Positions 24,265 through 35,235 of a stretch of 64,000 nucleotides of DNA are shown one piece after another. The notes under the pieces were generated by a model. The model saw only the letters and a list, made by a program, of their open reading frames with translations, was not told the origin of the DNA and searched no databases. The stretch lies in NCBI GenBank assembly GCA_016584305.1, contig JACEEZ010016341.1, forward strand, positions 1 through 64,000, given 5' to 3'. Numbering within the stretch: the stretch's first letter is position 1; every line of letters starts with the position of its first letter. The translations under genes were made by a program, and so were the position numbers. This stretch comes from Chionoecetes opilio (lineage: Eukaryota; Arthropoda; Malacostraca; Decapoda; Majidae).

Positions 24265-25353
24265 ATGTTTAAATATACAAATGTGAAGATATCTGAGGTA
24301 GAAAATCTTATAGATAAGAACACAATACTGTGGCTTACTGAGACTCAGCTAAAGGTAGATAAAATAAGAATTTCAGATCATTTAAGGTACTTTAGTAGTA
24401 TGAGAGATGAAAAGGAGAAAAAAGGAGGAGGTCTAATGATTCTGACTAGAAAAGAGGATGACATAGAAATTATAAGAAGTGAAAGCAAAAATAAAGATAT
24501 ACTACACGCAATATGTACAGTGAAAGGGTATAGTTTCCATTTGTTTATAGTATATTTTCCGAGTAATAATAAAGAAGAAGATAAAAAGAAGAGATTGAGT
24601 ATGAAACGGGAGATGGAGAAACTAATGAAGGAAAAGGAAGACGAACGATTTATGGTTATTGGAGACTTTAATAGTCATGTGGGATTCTTGGGATCACAGA
24701 AGTTAGATGAAGGAGGAAATATGGTGATCAACTGGATGGAAGAGTTTGGACTAATACTACTTAACAATGATATAAAGTGTAGAGGAACATATACCTGGGA
24801 AAGTGGAGGAAAAATGAGCGTAATAGATTATGCAATGGTGAACGAAAAGCTATATGAGAAATATGTTGATATGGAAATAGATGAAGAAAAAGAAAGAACT
24901 GATATATCCGATCATAACATGTTACAAGTACAACTGATCGGAGAAGATGAGAAAGGAAGGCTGGGAGAGGAGAGAAGAGTGGAATACTATAAGAAAGATG
25001 AAGAATCCTTATCGATATTTGTAAGGGAAATAGAAATAAGATTCTTAGAAGAACAGAACATGAATATAGAAAAGTTAGAAGCAACTATGAAAGACATTGC
25101 TGAGAAAAATTTGAAAGGAGTGTATACGAGAAAGGAGAGACTAAATAAGGAAGATAAGGAGCCACCATGGATTACAGAAGTAATAAAGAGGGAAATCAAG
25201 AACAGGAAGGCACTAAACAGACAGAGGAGGAACACTACTGAGGCAAACAGCAAGGAGATGTTATGGGAGAGGTATCAAGAAAAAAAGAAACAAGTACAAA
25301 AGTTGATAAAGAATGAAATGTTCAAACATGGAGAGGACAACCCGGGAAATTAG
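24265..25353 (+). pseudogene. Element C ORF2: APE endonuclease
   Basis: The frame is open for 362 codons. It shows WLTETQL near residue 28 (the catalytic Glu region), VIGDFNSHVG near residue 130, and SDHNMLQVQL near residue 215, the three landmarks of APE-type LINE endonucleases that nick the target DNA. Basic, Lys/Glu-rich sequence follows toward the polymerase. The frame ends at TAG 25,353, but coding continues in another frame from about 25,320, so a one- or two-base change lies between 25,310 and 25,350. Confidence 0.85.
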
Positions 25354-26560
25354 AGAGAACAGGAATCCAGGGAGTAAACTCTGGGAGAACATAAACAAAT
25401 TAAAGGGAAAGGAAATAAACAAGACAGAAGATATAGAGGTATACAGGGAAGACAAAAGACTACCACCACAGGAGGTGGAAGAGGAAATAATTCGATACTG
25501 GGAGAGTATATATAAACGAAATGATAACAAATTACAGATGATCTGGAATGGAGAAGAAAGGGAAAGGTATAAAAGACTAATGGAGGAAGAGGAAGATGAC
25601 GTACAGAACATACTGAGAGAACACATGGATATGGCATACACAGTAAAAAGCAAATGTAAAAAAATGAAATTAACGGAAATATGCGAAGAGGATATAGTTA
25701 AGCATATAAAAAGCATAAAAAATGGTATAGCAGCAGGACCTGACAAGATCAAACCAGAGATAGTAAAAGCATTGAGTAACAGCAAGATTTGTAGACACAA
25801 CTTAAAGAAATGTTTTAATAAAATACTAAATAGTGGGAAAATACCAGAAAGTTGGAAAGAATCAAATACAGTATTGATCCCAAAGAAGAGTAAACCAATA
25901 GTGAACGATTTAAGACCCATATCTCTGACAAACCAAATGTATAAGCTGTTTATGAAAATTTTTAAAGAAAAACTGAAAGAACACATAAAGCTTAATGGAG
26001 AGGACAAAGAAGAGCAAGCAGGATTTACAAAGGGAAGGAGACTGGAGGGCAACCTATATTTACTACAACACTGCATCAACAACGCATACAAAAAAAAAAA
26101 AAAAAATATTTGTGGCAGCGATTGACTTCAGAAAGGCCTATGATTCAGTGAAAAGAGAGAAGCTAATCGCTACATTAATGAAATTTAAAATTGACAGCAG
26201 GATAATAGAATGTGTGAAAAATATATATGAAAAAGATAAAAGAAAATTCAAGATAAGGAAGGATAAAGAAATAGAGATATAAATAAGTAGTGGCATTAGA
26301 CAAGGCTGTACAGGGTCAACCACACTTTTCAAAATGCTAACCTACATGATCATAGACAAATTGGAAGAAAATGGATTAGGATACAGAGATGAAAGAATAA
26401 AACTAAATACCCAATTTTTTGCTGATGATGGACTACAACTATCAGAGTCGTTGGAAGAAGCCAGAAGAAACCTGACAGCACTGAGGCAAATTAGTGAAGA
26501 ATGTGGCCTGGAGATAAATAAGGAGAAAAGTAATTTCATACTGTTTAACGTTAAATAAGA
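25320..26560 (+). pseudogene. Element C ORF2: reverse transcriptase
   Basis: Motifs in order: GIAAGPDKIKPEIVKAL, PKKSKPIVNDLRPISLTNQM, EQAGFTKGRR, then a 16-base A run (26,091-26,106) that shifts the frame, AAIDFRKAYDSVKREKL (catalytic Asp), an in-frame TAA at about 26,279, SSGIRQGC, and FFADDGLQLSESL, in which FADD stands where most LINEs have YADD. EINKEKSNFILF follows. The A run could be a sequencing artefact or a true mutation. The stops make this copy inactive. Confidence 0.85.
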
Positions 26561-27558
26561 AATAACAGAAATAGAAGGCGTGCAGGTAGTGGACCAAATA
26601 AAGTACCTACGAGTAGAAATAAACAACAGCAAGAACTGTTTCAAGAACAGTTCTTTACAATAAGAAAAACTGCATTAACAAGGCAAGAAAATTAGCAAAC
26701 ATGACGTATAGCATAATATTGAATAGTTGCAATAGACTACTGGTTGGAAAAACCTATAGGAAGTCAGTAGCATTACCATCTATATTACATGGAGCAGGAG
26801 TAATAAATTACAACAAAGAGGAGATGGAAAAATTACAAAGAATAGAAAACACAGTGCACAGGACAATTCTGGGAGCAAGAGGCTATGCAACACTGGCAGG
26901 CATGAGAGGGGAAATAGGAGCATCTCTGGTCAAGACAAGAATCATGAAGGCAAGGTTGGGATATGTCAATGGAGTAATGAAGGAAGAAAGAAATGAATTG
27001 ATAAGAAGAGTAATGGAGGAAACAAAAGATGATCAAAAAGATAAATGTATGAAAAATTGCAAGTCATATATGATGGAAATTGGAAGTAGTCTTGAGGAAT
27101 TGGGAAGAATGAAAAGAGAGAAATTGAATAAGAAGATAGAGGCATGGGATACAAAGCAGTGGAAGGAAGAAATGGAGAAAAAATCAAGCCTGGTTATATA
27201 GAGAGAATATAAGAAACAAATGGGAGGAATGGAAAAAATGTATGATAATAGGCCAGAGTCAACATTACTCTTTAAACTCACAACTAACAGCCTTGAACTG
27301 CAGGACAGAAGGAGACACACAGATGGCAACACAAAGTGCCCAGTGTGTGGGGCACAGAATGAAGACCTAGAACACTTTTTACGACAATGCCCGGGCTACA
27401 ATATGGAAAGAAGTAAATTACGGAAATTACAGCAGCCGTATAATGAAAATATAAATGAAATAATAGGAAACATATTATTAAACTTTGAAAACCCACAAGA
27501 AATAGAATTAACCAGAGATGTCTGTTCAACTTTTGGAGGAAGAGAGGAAATAGATTAA
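26561..27558 (+). pseudogene. Element C ORF2: C-terminal domain and zinc knuckle
   Basis: Thumb and C-terminal region 26,701-27,201 (SILHGAGVINYNKEEMEKLQ; NTVHRTILGARGYATLAGMR). After a stop at 27,199-27,201 the end of the protein continues in a shifted frame to 27,558, with CPVCGAQNEDLEHFLRQC, a C-x2-C-x8-H-x4-C knuckle that in many LINEs helps bind template or target. The part from about 26,760 to 27,240 is duplicated, inverted and interrupted, at 32,550-34,540. Confidence 0.8.
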
Positions 27559-27680
27559 AAGAACTGCACACCCAGCAGTAACACCACAAGCAACAAAAGA
27601 AATAAAGTTGCAGAAAACCAACGCAGGGGTGCCGTTGACAAGGCATTATACCCCAAACACCATCGGATCGGATCGGATGG

Positions 27681-27914
27681 TCACAAGAAGAAGAAGAAGA
27701 GGCGGACAACAACAACACGGGCCTGGCAAAGCATCTGCATTCTGCAGCCTTGTTTTAGCGTGAAAATACGTCAAAATATACAACGAATTGGTAGACGAGG
27801 TGAGTGAGAGGTGCAGGAGAATGTGCAGCGTGTGTGGGGAGGGTGTGATGAAGGGGGTGAGAGGTGGAAATAGCCAGCTCTCCTGTGTGTGTGTGTGTGT
27901 GTGGATTTCAAGTC
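27681..27914. other. No gene; (GT)n tract at 27,883-27,903
   Basis: A short dinucleotide run precedes the next element. A stretch at 27,800-27,850 (+) reads CSVCGEGV, weakly like a LINE zinc knuckle, too short to call. Confidence 0.4.
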
Positions 27915-28611
27915 GCTCCGGCCCCTAGTTTTTCCGGCCCTCCGTCACTCCGGCCCCCCACCCTGGTCACTCCGGCCTACCATCCTGGTCACTCCGGCCT
28001 ACCCCCCTGGTCACTCCGGCCGCCAATAAAATATGAAGCTATGTTGGTGGAAAGTGACATCATCATCACCATCACTATACCAGCACTATGTCATCATCAC
28101 TATAACAGCACTATGTCATCATCACTATACCATCACCTATTATTGTTACTGTCACTGTTACTGGAGAACCTTGTTACTTGGAGTTACTCATGGAATCTTA
28201 TCACTACTCATGTCGTGAGTGGTCGTTGTTTAACCTTTGAGCTTCGAGACAAACAGGGTTCAAACATTTCATCAAAAACATCCCAGGTATATAGAATCCT
28301 GTGATAGGAGCATACCACTATTTATCCCTGTGTTATTACAGGTTCAATCTGTACTTATTGTACGTAAATAAATCCAAGATCGAATCCAGTGGTTATAATA
28401 TTTTTCTCGTATATTTGTTTGATTTATTTGTATGAAATGAAGTAGAAGCATACATATTTTTCTTAAATATCTAGATTCACTTCAAAAATGTACACACTGC
28501 ATGGGCTCGAACACGCAGACACGTACACTCAGCTCTGGGAGGCCGCAGTGACTTGGGTTGAACCTTTGAGAGGCTGGAGTGACTAGGGTCGGAGAAACTA
28601 GGGGCCGGAGC
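27915..28611. mobile_element. Inverted-repeat element, 697 bp, with a 22-bp minisatellite
   Basis: The left end GCTCCGGCCCCTAGTTTTTC and the inverted right end GCTCCGGCCCCTAGTTTCTC match over about 40 bases. Just inside the left end the 22-bp unit TGGTCACTCCGGCCTACC.... repeats about four times (27,950-28,022). 28,055-28,140 is ATC/ACC-rich simple sequence. No coding region. Confidence 0.65.
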
Positions 28612-29300
28612 AGACATGGGCATGATTATAAAAAATGATTATGATTTGATTTTGATTATCACCCGGAACAATTTTGTATTATGATTAGATTATGATTACT
28701 CGTTTTTTCCTTTTTATGATTATGATTTGATAATGATTATTTCGCTCTACGCATTTTTTATTATGATTAGATTTTTTCTATTATTGCTTGATTATGATTA
28801 TAATCACATTATATTGTGATTATTTGTACACAGTAATGATTATTATTATTAAGGTAATTTTTTTGTTCAGTTGTACATTAGTCAACAGTGTATTTTATTG
28901 CAATTGACACTAGCTTAAAGGAAACCGCATCTAATTGGTCTCACATATCAGCCGCCATGTCGCTTTCTCATGGAGCAAGCGACGGGTGAACGTTTTCTGC
29001 GGGGGTACAGCAAGAAAAAAGTGACCGCTTGCAAGCGAAATTTATCTTGCTCCCCCGCAGAAAACGTCTTTAGTTAGTGTCATGCCTTGCAAACATGCTT
29101 GGACCTGGAACATATATATATGAAATTGGCTAGTTTATTTAGGAGAAATATAATTGCTACATGGAAAATACAATGAAATAATCACAATAATCACATTTTA
29201 ATCATTGATTATTTTATTGTGAAGAAAAATATGGTTATTATTTTATTATGATTAAAGCTGCAGCTTCATATTTGATTATGATATGATTACCGTACACTGG
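28611..29300. mobile_element. AT-rich GATTATGATT-type element (possible hAT end at 28,611)
   Basis: The segment opens CAGACATGGGCATGATTA and is dominated by GATTATGATT and its complement at both sides. A hairpin at 28,989-29,067 (ACGTTTTCTGCGGGGG and its complement) sits inside. I could not find a matching far end, so the right limit is approximate. Confidence 0.4.
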
Positions 29301-30119
29301 TTAACAGTAAATTTATTGTCTAAGTTTGTTTAGCTGATTTAGGACAATTTTTATGTAGTGTCGACCGGGGTAACCCAGTCCTTCCAACGGACTATTCGGA
29401 CCGACATCTTTGCTTTGGTGTTTGTTTCTTTATAAATAAGAGTAACAGTTTTTAATATCCCATGTAGTAAAACAACCATTTTAACATTTATAGTATTAAT
29501 ATGAATATAAATATGGATGTGTAACTGAACCCAGGAGCCAAAATAGAAAATGAGTAAAATGACAGGAAAAAAAAGTTGCGGCAAAGTTTGTTTACAAAAT
29601 CAGCTGATTTGGCGAACTTTCATGGTATTCAAATACGAGACGGAGTACATTCTTGTAAATTAGCGTATATAGAGTGCTTTTCCTTTACTTTAACATGAAC
29701 ATATAAAAAATGCTCTATCTTGTCTCATTTTCGTATGATCAATGCTCAGTTTGGGTCCGTATTTACCCTGGTGACAAAAACACTTGCGGGGTAAATTGGA
29801 CCCAGTATAACGTACCCCCCACGGAATATCACGGTGAGGATTAACTGCTTATTTGCACTTGTTTCTTTCGTTTCAGGTTGTTGAATGCTAATATGGAATT
29901 AGTTTAAGGGTGCTGGTAAATTATAATAAATTAAGGGTAAATTTTAACTCAAGGACCAGAATTCTCTACACAATTGGGAGTATGATTTATGTTTACCTTA
30001 ATGGATGCGGTAAAGGTAAAGGTGCAGTTTCAACCAATACTTCCTATAAACCAATACTCTTCCGACATAACTGGGGGACTATGCCCACCCATACTTCACT
30101 GCTAGTTAACTAACCTAAC
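29301..30119. other. No gene; direct repeat partner at 29,951-30,005
   Basis: CTCTACACAATTGGGAGTAT at about 29,963 and the bases around it recur at 31,688-31,742 on the far side of transposon T. Confidence 0.5.
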
Positions 30120-30127
30120 ATGGGTAT

Positions 30128-31645
30128 TAGGGTGTCCCAAGAAACCGACGTGTATCGGACACACTCCGGCATATGTTGCCCTTGTTCCCTGTCGTGACAA
30201 GTTCAATCAGGAAAACTTTCAGCTTCCTCTTTCGTCTTTTACTGGTCGCGCATTTCGTTCAGTTTTCTGCTCGGCGTCAAAGAGTGAGGTAGTTGTCGCG
30301 TGTGGTGTCCTTTTGTGTCGGTTTGTTTCTCACTACATCTATATTACAACTATCTTAGTGTGTGAACTTAGTCGTTTTAAGTGTGTGCCTGCCGTATCCC
30401 TTGTATTTCCATCACTATAAATAATGTAGCTAATGCCCATGTATGTATTTATCGATGTAAAAAAAAAAAAATGTATTCTGGTCTCTTTTGTGTTCCCAGG
30501 TTTAACGTGATGGCGTGTGAAAGACGATCTACGGACGTAGTATGGCTACTGGAGAAGTCCCCAACATCGTCATTCCCGGGGAATCGTCTTCCGTCGAGAG
30601 GCGAGGTTCTCCAGGTGTTTTTGTTACACCACAAGATAGATCCAGAAGGAGGTTCTTTTTGCTGCAGCAGCTTCTACCGCTGAGAAGGTTTTGGAAGTGT
30701 GGCGACGTGCGAACATTCCGACGTCGGATGTGTTGTGGGTGAAGAAGAAGATCCTCAAACTGTACGAGGAGTACGGCGCCTTGGCGAAATCCAAGTCACG
30801 GAAGACAGAGACGGAAGAAATGAAGAGATGCATCTTCAGAGACAGCCTCGAAGACATGTTCGACATCGCGCATTCCAAGGCAATGGAAGCGAAGATCCCC
30901 GAGGAAGACAAGGCGTTCTTGGAGGCTCAGAGGGAGGACCGGCAGAGCTGCTCGATGGCTGGCGTGGACGAGAAGCTGAAGCGAGCGACTGAGGAGAAGC
31001 GACGTAAGAGACAAAGGATGGAGGAGATGAAGAAGAAGGACGCGGCTGCTTCGTTATCCACTCTTGATCGTGACGTGGCTTTGGAGTCTTCTACTACATC
31101 CTCATCGTCCAACAAAGAAACCGAGGACGACGACTTCAAAGCTCCGACACCAGCTAAATGTCCACGCCGTCGACCTCCTAAGGAGAATAAGCTCACCAAG
31201 GAGCTGACCCTTGCTTGGGAGCGCGACAATCTGTCCATCCGTGCTGCGACATCCTCCTACGCCGCTGACGAACGGCAAACCCAGTTCCTCTTGAAGCTTG
31301 CCCGCCTCCACACGAAAGCTGTCCCTAAAAAAACGTAGGCGGAACTCAAGAAGAAGGTGTTGGAGTAGGAATAAATAACTAAATAAACATAACAGATATT
31401 TCCCACTCGTTTCCCTGTACCTAGGCTCTTCTGAACACGATAGAGTGATCAGAATGCAGATGGGTCGAATTGGTCGAATCTTAGAGGAGCTATCAAAACG
31501 TTCGTTTTTGCGCGACCATTAAATATTGCCCAATTTTCACGAAAATGTGCTGGAATCACTTTCATTTGACAAGGAACCAGAGCAGCATGTGCTGGACTTG
31601 ATATCATTATTTGATTTTCTAATAATACAAGCCTGGGACACCCTA
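30128..31645 (+). mobile_element. DNA transposon T, copy 1 (1518 bp, internally deleted)
   Basis: Perfect 12-bp ends TAGGGTGTCCCA, inverted, with a perfect 8-bp target duplication. It encodes the N-terminal part of the T protein joined in frame to its last residues. Relative to the 2834-bp copy at 55,629-58,462 it lacks the presumed catalytic region, so it is a deletion derivative that would depend on a transposase from elsewhere. An 8-bp duplication fits hAT, P or related superfamilies; I do not assign one. Confidence 0.75.
30510..31338 (+). pseudogene. T protein, deletion-fusion form
   Basis: The start is the ATG at 30,510 (MACERRSTDVVWLLEK), preceded by TTTTGTGTTCCCAG, which could be a splice acceptor. 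The frame breaks at about 30,640, where GATA is duplicated compared with copy 2, and resumes as VLEVWRRANIPTSDVLW. It then has a charged, probably coiled region (LKRATEEKRRKRQRMEEM), a serine/acidic stretch (SSTTSSSSNKETEDDD) and LTKELTLAWERDNLSIRAAT. It then jumps to QFLLKLARLHTKAVPKK, which in copy 2 is the C-terminus. So the middle of the protein is deleted while the frame is kept. The family is repeated in invertebrate genomes; I infer transposase or accessory function from the element structure only. Confidence 0.65.
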
Positions 31646-31653
31646 ATGGGTAT

Positions 31654-32274
31654 TGATTACGTAACCTAACGGTATTATTTTACATTAGGACCGAAAGTCC
31701 CTACACAATTGGGAATGTGGTTTCTGTTTACCTTATTGGATTCTAGGAAACATTCTCTCGATGAGTTTCCGTCTCAAATCATTACTTTTGGAGATAATGA
31801 CATGTTCATAGGGAGTCGAGAGCCAAGTGTTTACGTGCGCCTCACTCTTCTTCCTCTTGTGACTTGCACCGCCTCTGTTCTTCCTTTGCCGCGGACACTT
31901 TCTTAATGCAGATTTGACTTTAGTTTGGAGGTTAAAGCGTGGGTTAGGTAAGGTTAGATTAGGTTAGTTTAGGTTAGTGAGTCAATAGGTGGGGTTAGGT
32001 TAGTTTAATTTTCATATCTCCTATACACTCGGATTTCTTTCCTATTAAAAACATCTTATATCTCCGAAAGAAGTGCCTTGTGACGGAAGCTCATAGAGAG
32101 AATGTTTCTTAGAATCCAATATGATAAACAGAAAGCATACTCCCGAGTATGTAGATAGTTTCGGTCAAGCTTGGAGTGCCACAGTACCAACCCGAAGATT
32201 GGAGACTGTTCAATGACAGCTGCAAGCGATCGCTGTAATGTGTTCTGCTGCACAACGGCAACCAGTTTGCCTCT
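31654..32274. other. No gene; TTAGG-like degenerate tract 31,943-32,000
   Basis: Contains the direct repeat partner 31,688-31,742 and a stretch of GGTTAGGTTAG variants resembling decayed arthropod telomere repeat. Confidence 0.5.
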
Positions 32275-32545
32275 GTACCCCTCGCTCACTCGACTACACT
32301 GAAGGAGAAGTATGAAGCGGTGAAGTACGTGCTGGAGAAAATTCGTTATGATCAGCATGAGTGGTTGATTTTTGTTGACCTGAAGATGGTGAACTTTTTG
32401 TTGGGACAACAGTCCGGGTTCACCAAGTACCCGTGCTTTCTGTGCATGTGGGATAGTAGGGACCGAGCTCAGCATTACACGAAGAAGGACTGGCCTGTAC
32501 GGGAGGAATTGGTGCCTTGCAGAGCAAGGAACGTCATAAACATCC
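32275..32545 (+). pseudogene. Fragment of a multicopy conserved protein (central part)
   Basis: The frame reads KYVLEKIRYDQHEWLIFVDL, then KMVNFLLGQQSGFTKYPCFL, CMWDSRDRAQHY and KKDWPVREELV before it runs into unrelated sequence at about 32,545. I recognise it as a family seen repeatedly in invertebrate genomes, with a CFLC motif, but know no established function. It is probably encoded by a mobile element. The fragment at 61-290 appears to be the C-terminal part of the same family. Both ends are lost, the right one to the inverted fragment of element C. Confidence 0.5.
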
Positions 32546-32549
32546 CTTC

Positions 32550-32711
32550 ATTCCTCCCATTTGTTTCTTATATTCTCTATATATAACCAGGCTTGATTTT
32601 TTCTCCATTTCATCCTTCCACTGCTTTGTAAACCATGCCTCTATCTTCTTATTCAATTTCTCTCTTTTCATTCTTCCCAATTCCTCAAGACTACTTCCAA
32701 TTTCCATCATA
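32550..32711 (-). pseudogene. Element C fragment, first piece
   Basis: Inverse of about 27,065-27,235, the C-terminal domain of element C. It is interrupted after CCATCATA by the pogo-like element and resumes at 34,228. Confidence 0.85.
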
Positions 32712-32815
32712 CAGTGGTACCTTGACTTACGAGTTTAATTAGTTCATTGATCGAGCTCGCAACTCAATTTGCTCGTATATCAAATCAATTACCCCCATTA
32801 CAATTAATTGAAATA

Positions 32816-33607
32816 CAGGTTCACAATCTTTTATCCAAAATTCTGAAAACCGAAAAGCTCCGAAAACCGATTTTTTTTCCAGACTATCTGTCGTCTGCAT
32901 ACCAAGGCACGCGTTTGGCGCCAAACTTGACCCGAAACGCCCAACGGTCATTTTTCAATATGTTATCAGGGGCAGGACAACAACAGGTAGTGGGGCAAGG
33001 GACGGCGGGGCAGGTGTAAACAACAGGTAGTAGGGCAAGGGGCGGCGGGGCAGGTGTAAACAACAGGTAGTGGGGCAAAGGACGGTGGGGCATCATTTAT
33101 CAGGTAAACACAGGCATAATTTTCAGCATGAGACCTTATGATAGAATGTCTCTAGAAAAAATAGCCTTTAAATCAACTAATTAAAGATGTATTCTCTAAT
33201 TAAGTTCTTTTGTGCTTTTACTGCATGTAAGTATATTTTCTTGTTTTTAGCTTAGTTTGAGCCAGTTTATGTTTAAAGTTTTACTTTATGTTTTATCTTT
33301 TTTTAATTATTTATTCGGGGGAATTTAAGAATCCCCGAGCTAGGACACCTAAGGCCATGTAGCCCCGATAGGGTGACAAGAGAGCGCTACCACCTTCACC
33401 GAGTAACTGCCGGGATTGAGGCGCAAACTTGCGACCTTGTGGCCACGAGCCGAGCACTCTACCACTGAGCCACCCGTTCCCCTTGTAATGTTTTATCTAA
33501 AAAGCGTTAAAATCTACGCAAAAAATCTTCCATTCTGAAATCCGAAAAATTCCGAAATCTGAAAAGTGTCTGGTCGCAAGGTTTTCGGATAAGAGATTGT
33601 GAACCTG
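32816..33607. mobile_element. Second TA-target element nested in the first, 792 bp
   Basis: Ends CAGGTTCACAATCTTTTATC and inverted CAGGTTCACAATCTCTTATC, with TA at 32,814-32,815 and 33,608-33,609. It separates two halves of the outer element that join sensibly when it is removed. It contains a 40-bp minisatellite (about 2.6 copies, 32,979-33,095, GGTAGTGGGGCAAGGGACGG) and a SINE. Confidence 0.8.
33299..33487 (-). mobile_element. tRNA-derived SINE with 11-bp target duplication
   Basis: The minus strand opens GGGTGGCTCAGTGGTAGAGTG, a polymerase III A box, with a degenerate B box around GGTCGCAAGTTTG, then a body and an A-rich tail at 33,299-33,312. ATGTTTTATCT occurs at 33,288-33,298 and 33,488-33,498, a clean 11-bp duplication. 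It is the innermost of four nested insertions. Confidence 0.8.
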
Positions 33608-34227
33608 TACCATTAATCCGTTCCAGCCCCCAAAAAACCACCCAAATTTTTTGACTATACCTATATGACTGGACTGCACTCAACCTCCGCCATTTGCATT
33701 CGCCGGTGTTTACATTCTGTGTAGCTGTGGGTGGAACTGCCGCTAAACGTACTTCACTGACCCTCCGCCATTTGCATTCGCCAGTGTTATACTGTGTATC
33801 AGCTGTGGGTGGAACTGCCGCTAAACGTACTGCACTCACCCTCTGCCATTTGCATTCGCCAGCGTTTATACTCCGTGTATCAGCTGTTGGAAACAGCTGT
33901 GGGTGGAACTGCCGCTAAACGTACTGCACTCACCCTCCACCATTTGCATTCTGTGTGAGCACAGCACAACAGAGATGCTTCCACGGCGAGGTAGCCACGT
34001 GAAGTGAACGAGTGAAATGCGGGATGCTGGGCGGATGTTGTGGCGTTCGCTGCGCCAACTAGCGACGGCGTATCTGAAACTCGCTCGTAACAAAACAAAA
34101 ACAAAACAAAAAAAATCGCTCGTAACTCGGATTTTGGCTCGCAACACAAAGCAAAAAATCGACCGAGCGACTGCTCGTAACTCGGAAAACTCGTAAGTTG
34201 GGGCACTCGAAAGTCAAGGTACCACTG

Positions 34228-34545
34228 TATATGACTTGCAATGTTTCATCCATTTATCTTTTTTATCCTCTTTTGTCTCCTCCATTACTCTTCTTATCAA
34301 TTTATTTATTTCTTCCTTCATCACTCCATTGACATATCCCAACCTTGCCTTCATGATTCTTGTCTTGACCAGAGATGCTCCTATTTCCCCTCTCATGCCT
34401 GCCAGTGCTGCATAGCCTTTTGCTCCCAGAATTGACCTGTGCACTGTGTTTTCTATTCTTTGTAATTTTTCCATCACCTCTTTGTTGTAATTTATTACTC
34501 CTGCTCCATGTAATATAGCTCCCACCCACATCCTACACAATTCAT
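34228..34545 (-). pseudogene. Element C fragment, second piece
   Basis: Inverse of about 26,765-27,072. The minus strand reads AILHGAGVINYNKEVMEKLQ and onward, with the same frame as the intact copy for about 100 codons; left of it (34,520-34,545) the match ends. Confidence 0.85.
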
Positions 34546-34564
34546 ATGCTATTTGCAGAAAAAA

Positions 34565-34945
34565 ATACATTTGAGCCTGCCATTGGCTATGGATTCGAGC
34601 CTGTGATTGGCTAGCCTGTCCCTGGTCGGTTATAATGGACGAGAACTTCGCGGTCGCTGCCGACCTTACCACTCGCGTTTTCTGTAATATATTTTGCTCA
34701 GTATACTGTGCAGTACTACTATACTTCCGCGGATCGTTCAAAACTTATATACAGATTGAATTTTTTGTTGTATAGTTATCTAATAGCGCACACGACACAC
34801 CCTCCTCACCCGACGACTAATTCAACACTGAGGAACTCTGCGTTCAACTGTGTGACAAGTGACTCAAGACCAGGGACAGGATAGCCACAGGCTCACACAG
34901 GCAATCACAGGCTCGAATTCATAGCCAATGACAGGCTTGATTTTG
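34565..34945. mobile_element. Inverted-repeat element containing repeat R1
   Basis: Arms of about 75 bp: GCCATTGGCTATGGATTCGA at about 34,580 and its complement at about 34,925. The loop contains repeat R1 (34,632-34,750), also found at 9296-9412 and 23,865-23,900. Confidence 0.65.
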
Positions 34946-35235
34946 TTTTCTTTACCGTATCGTAGCCTATCCACATTTAAGCTTTGGCCGACACAGTGAA
35001 CCTCATCATCATCATCCTCAAAAGAACAATTAAGCCTCGGCTGGCCCTAAGGCACATTTTGAAATTTAAGAGAATGGCCTGAACAATTTTAATTAGATCT
35101 CGGGCTCATAGACCCAACACAAAAGATGAACTGATTCTAGAAAAAATTATATAATACAAAAAAAGACAAATATTTAATCTGAAAAGAAACTACGTAGTTT
35201 ATTTAATCCCTCAATGCATTTGCAGTGTATGAATA
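34946..35235. other. No gene seen
   Basis: AT-rich sequence without a repeat partner that I can see. Confidence 0.4.

Larger units (their letters stand above)
24180..27680 (+). mobile_element. Non-LTR retrotransposon C, nearly complete
   Basis: A + strand element with endonuclease, reverse transcriptase and C-terminal zinc knuckle in order. The 3' end is marked by CATCGGATCGGATCGGATGG at 27,660-27,679. The coding part is A-rich on the sense strand and broken by three frameshifts and two stops. A second, fragmentary copy is split at 32,550-34,540. I would place it with APE-type LINEs but do not assign a clade. Confidence 0.85.
30120..31653. repeat. 8-bp target duplication ATGGGTAT around T copy 1
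   Basis: ATGGGTAT at 30,120-30,127 and 31,646-31,653, directly against the two inverted ends. Confidence 0.8.
32712..34227. mobile_element. pogo/Tigger-like TA-target element, 1516 bp
   Basis: Ends CAGTGGTACCTTGACTT with inverted partner, flanked by duplicated TA (32,710-32,711 and 34,228-34,229). The intact copy of element C at 27,070 shows the empty site with a single TA, which fixes the boundaries. No transposase remains. Internally it holds a 40-bp minisatellite (through the nested element) and a threefold repeat of about 75 bp at 33,668-33,960 (CCATTTGCATTCGCC....GCCGCTAAACGTACT). Confidence 0.85.

Noticed and set aside
25261..26091. 276-codon minus-strand frame and other antisense frames across 24,700-27,700
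   Set aside because: They are shadows of the A-rich LINE C coding strand.
32056..32475. 139-codon minus-strand frame
   Set aside because: It overlaps the recognisable + strand protein fragment and has no motif of its own.
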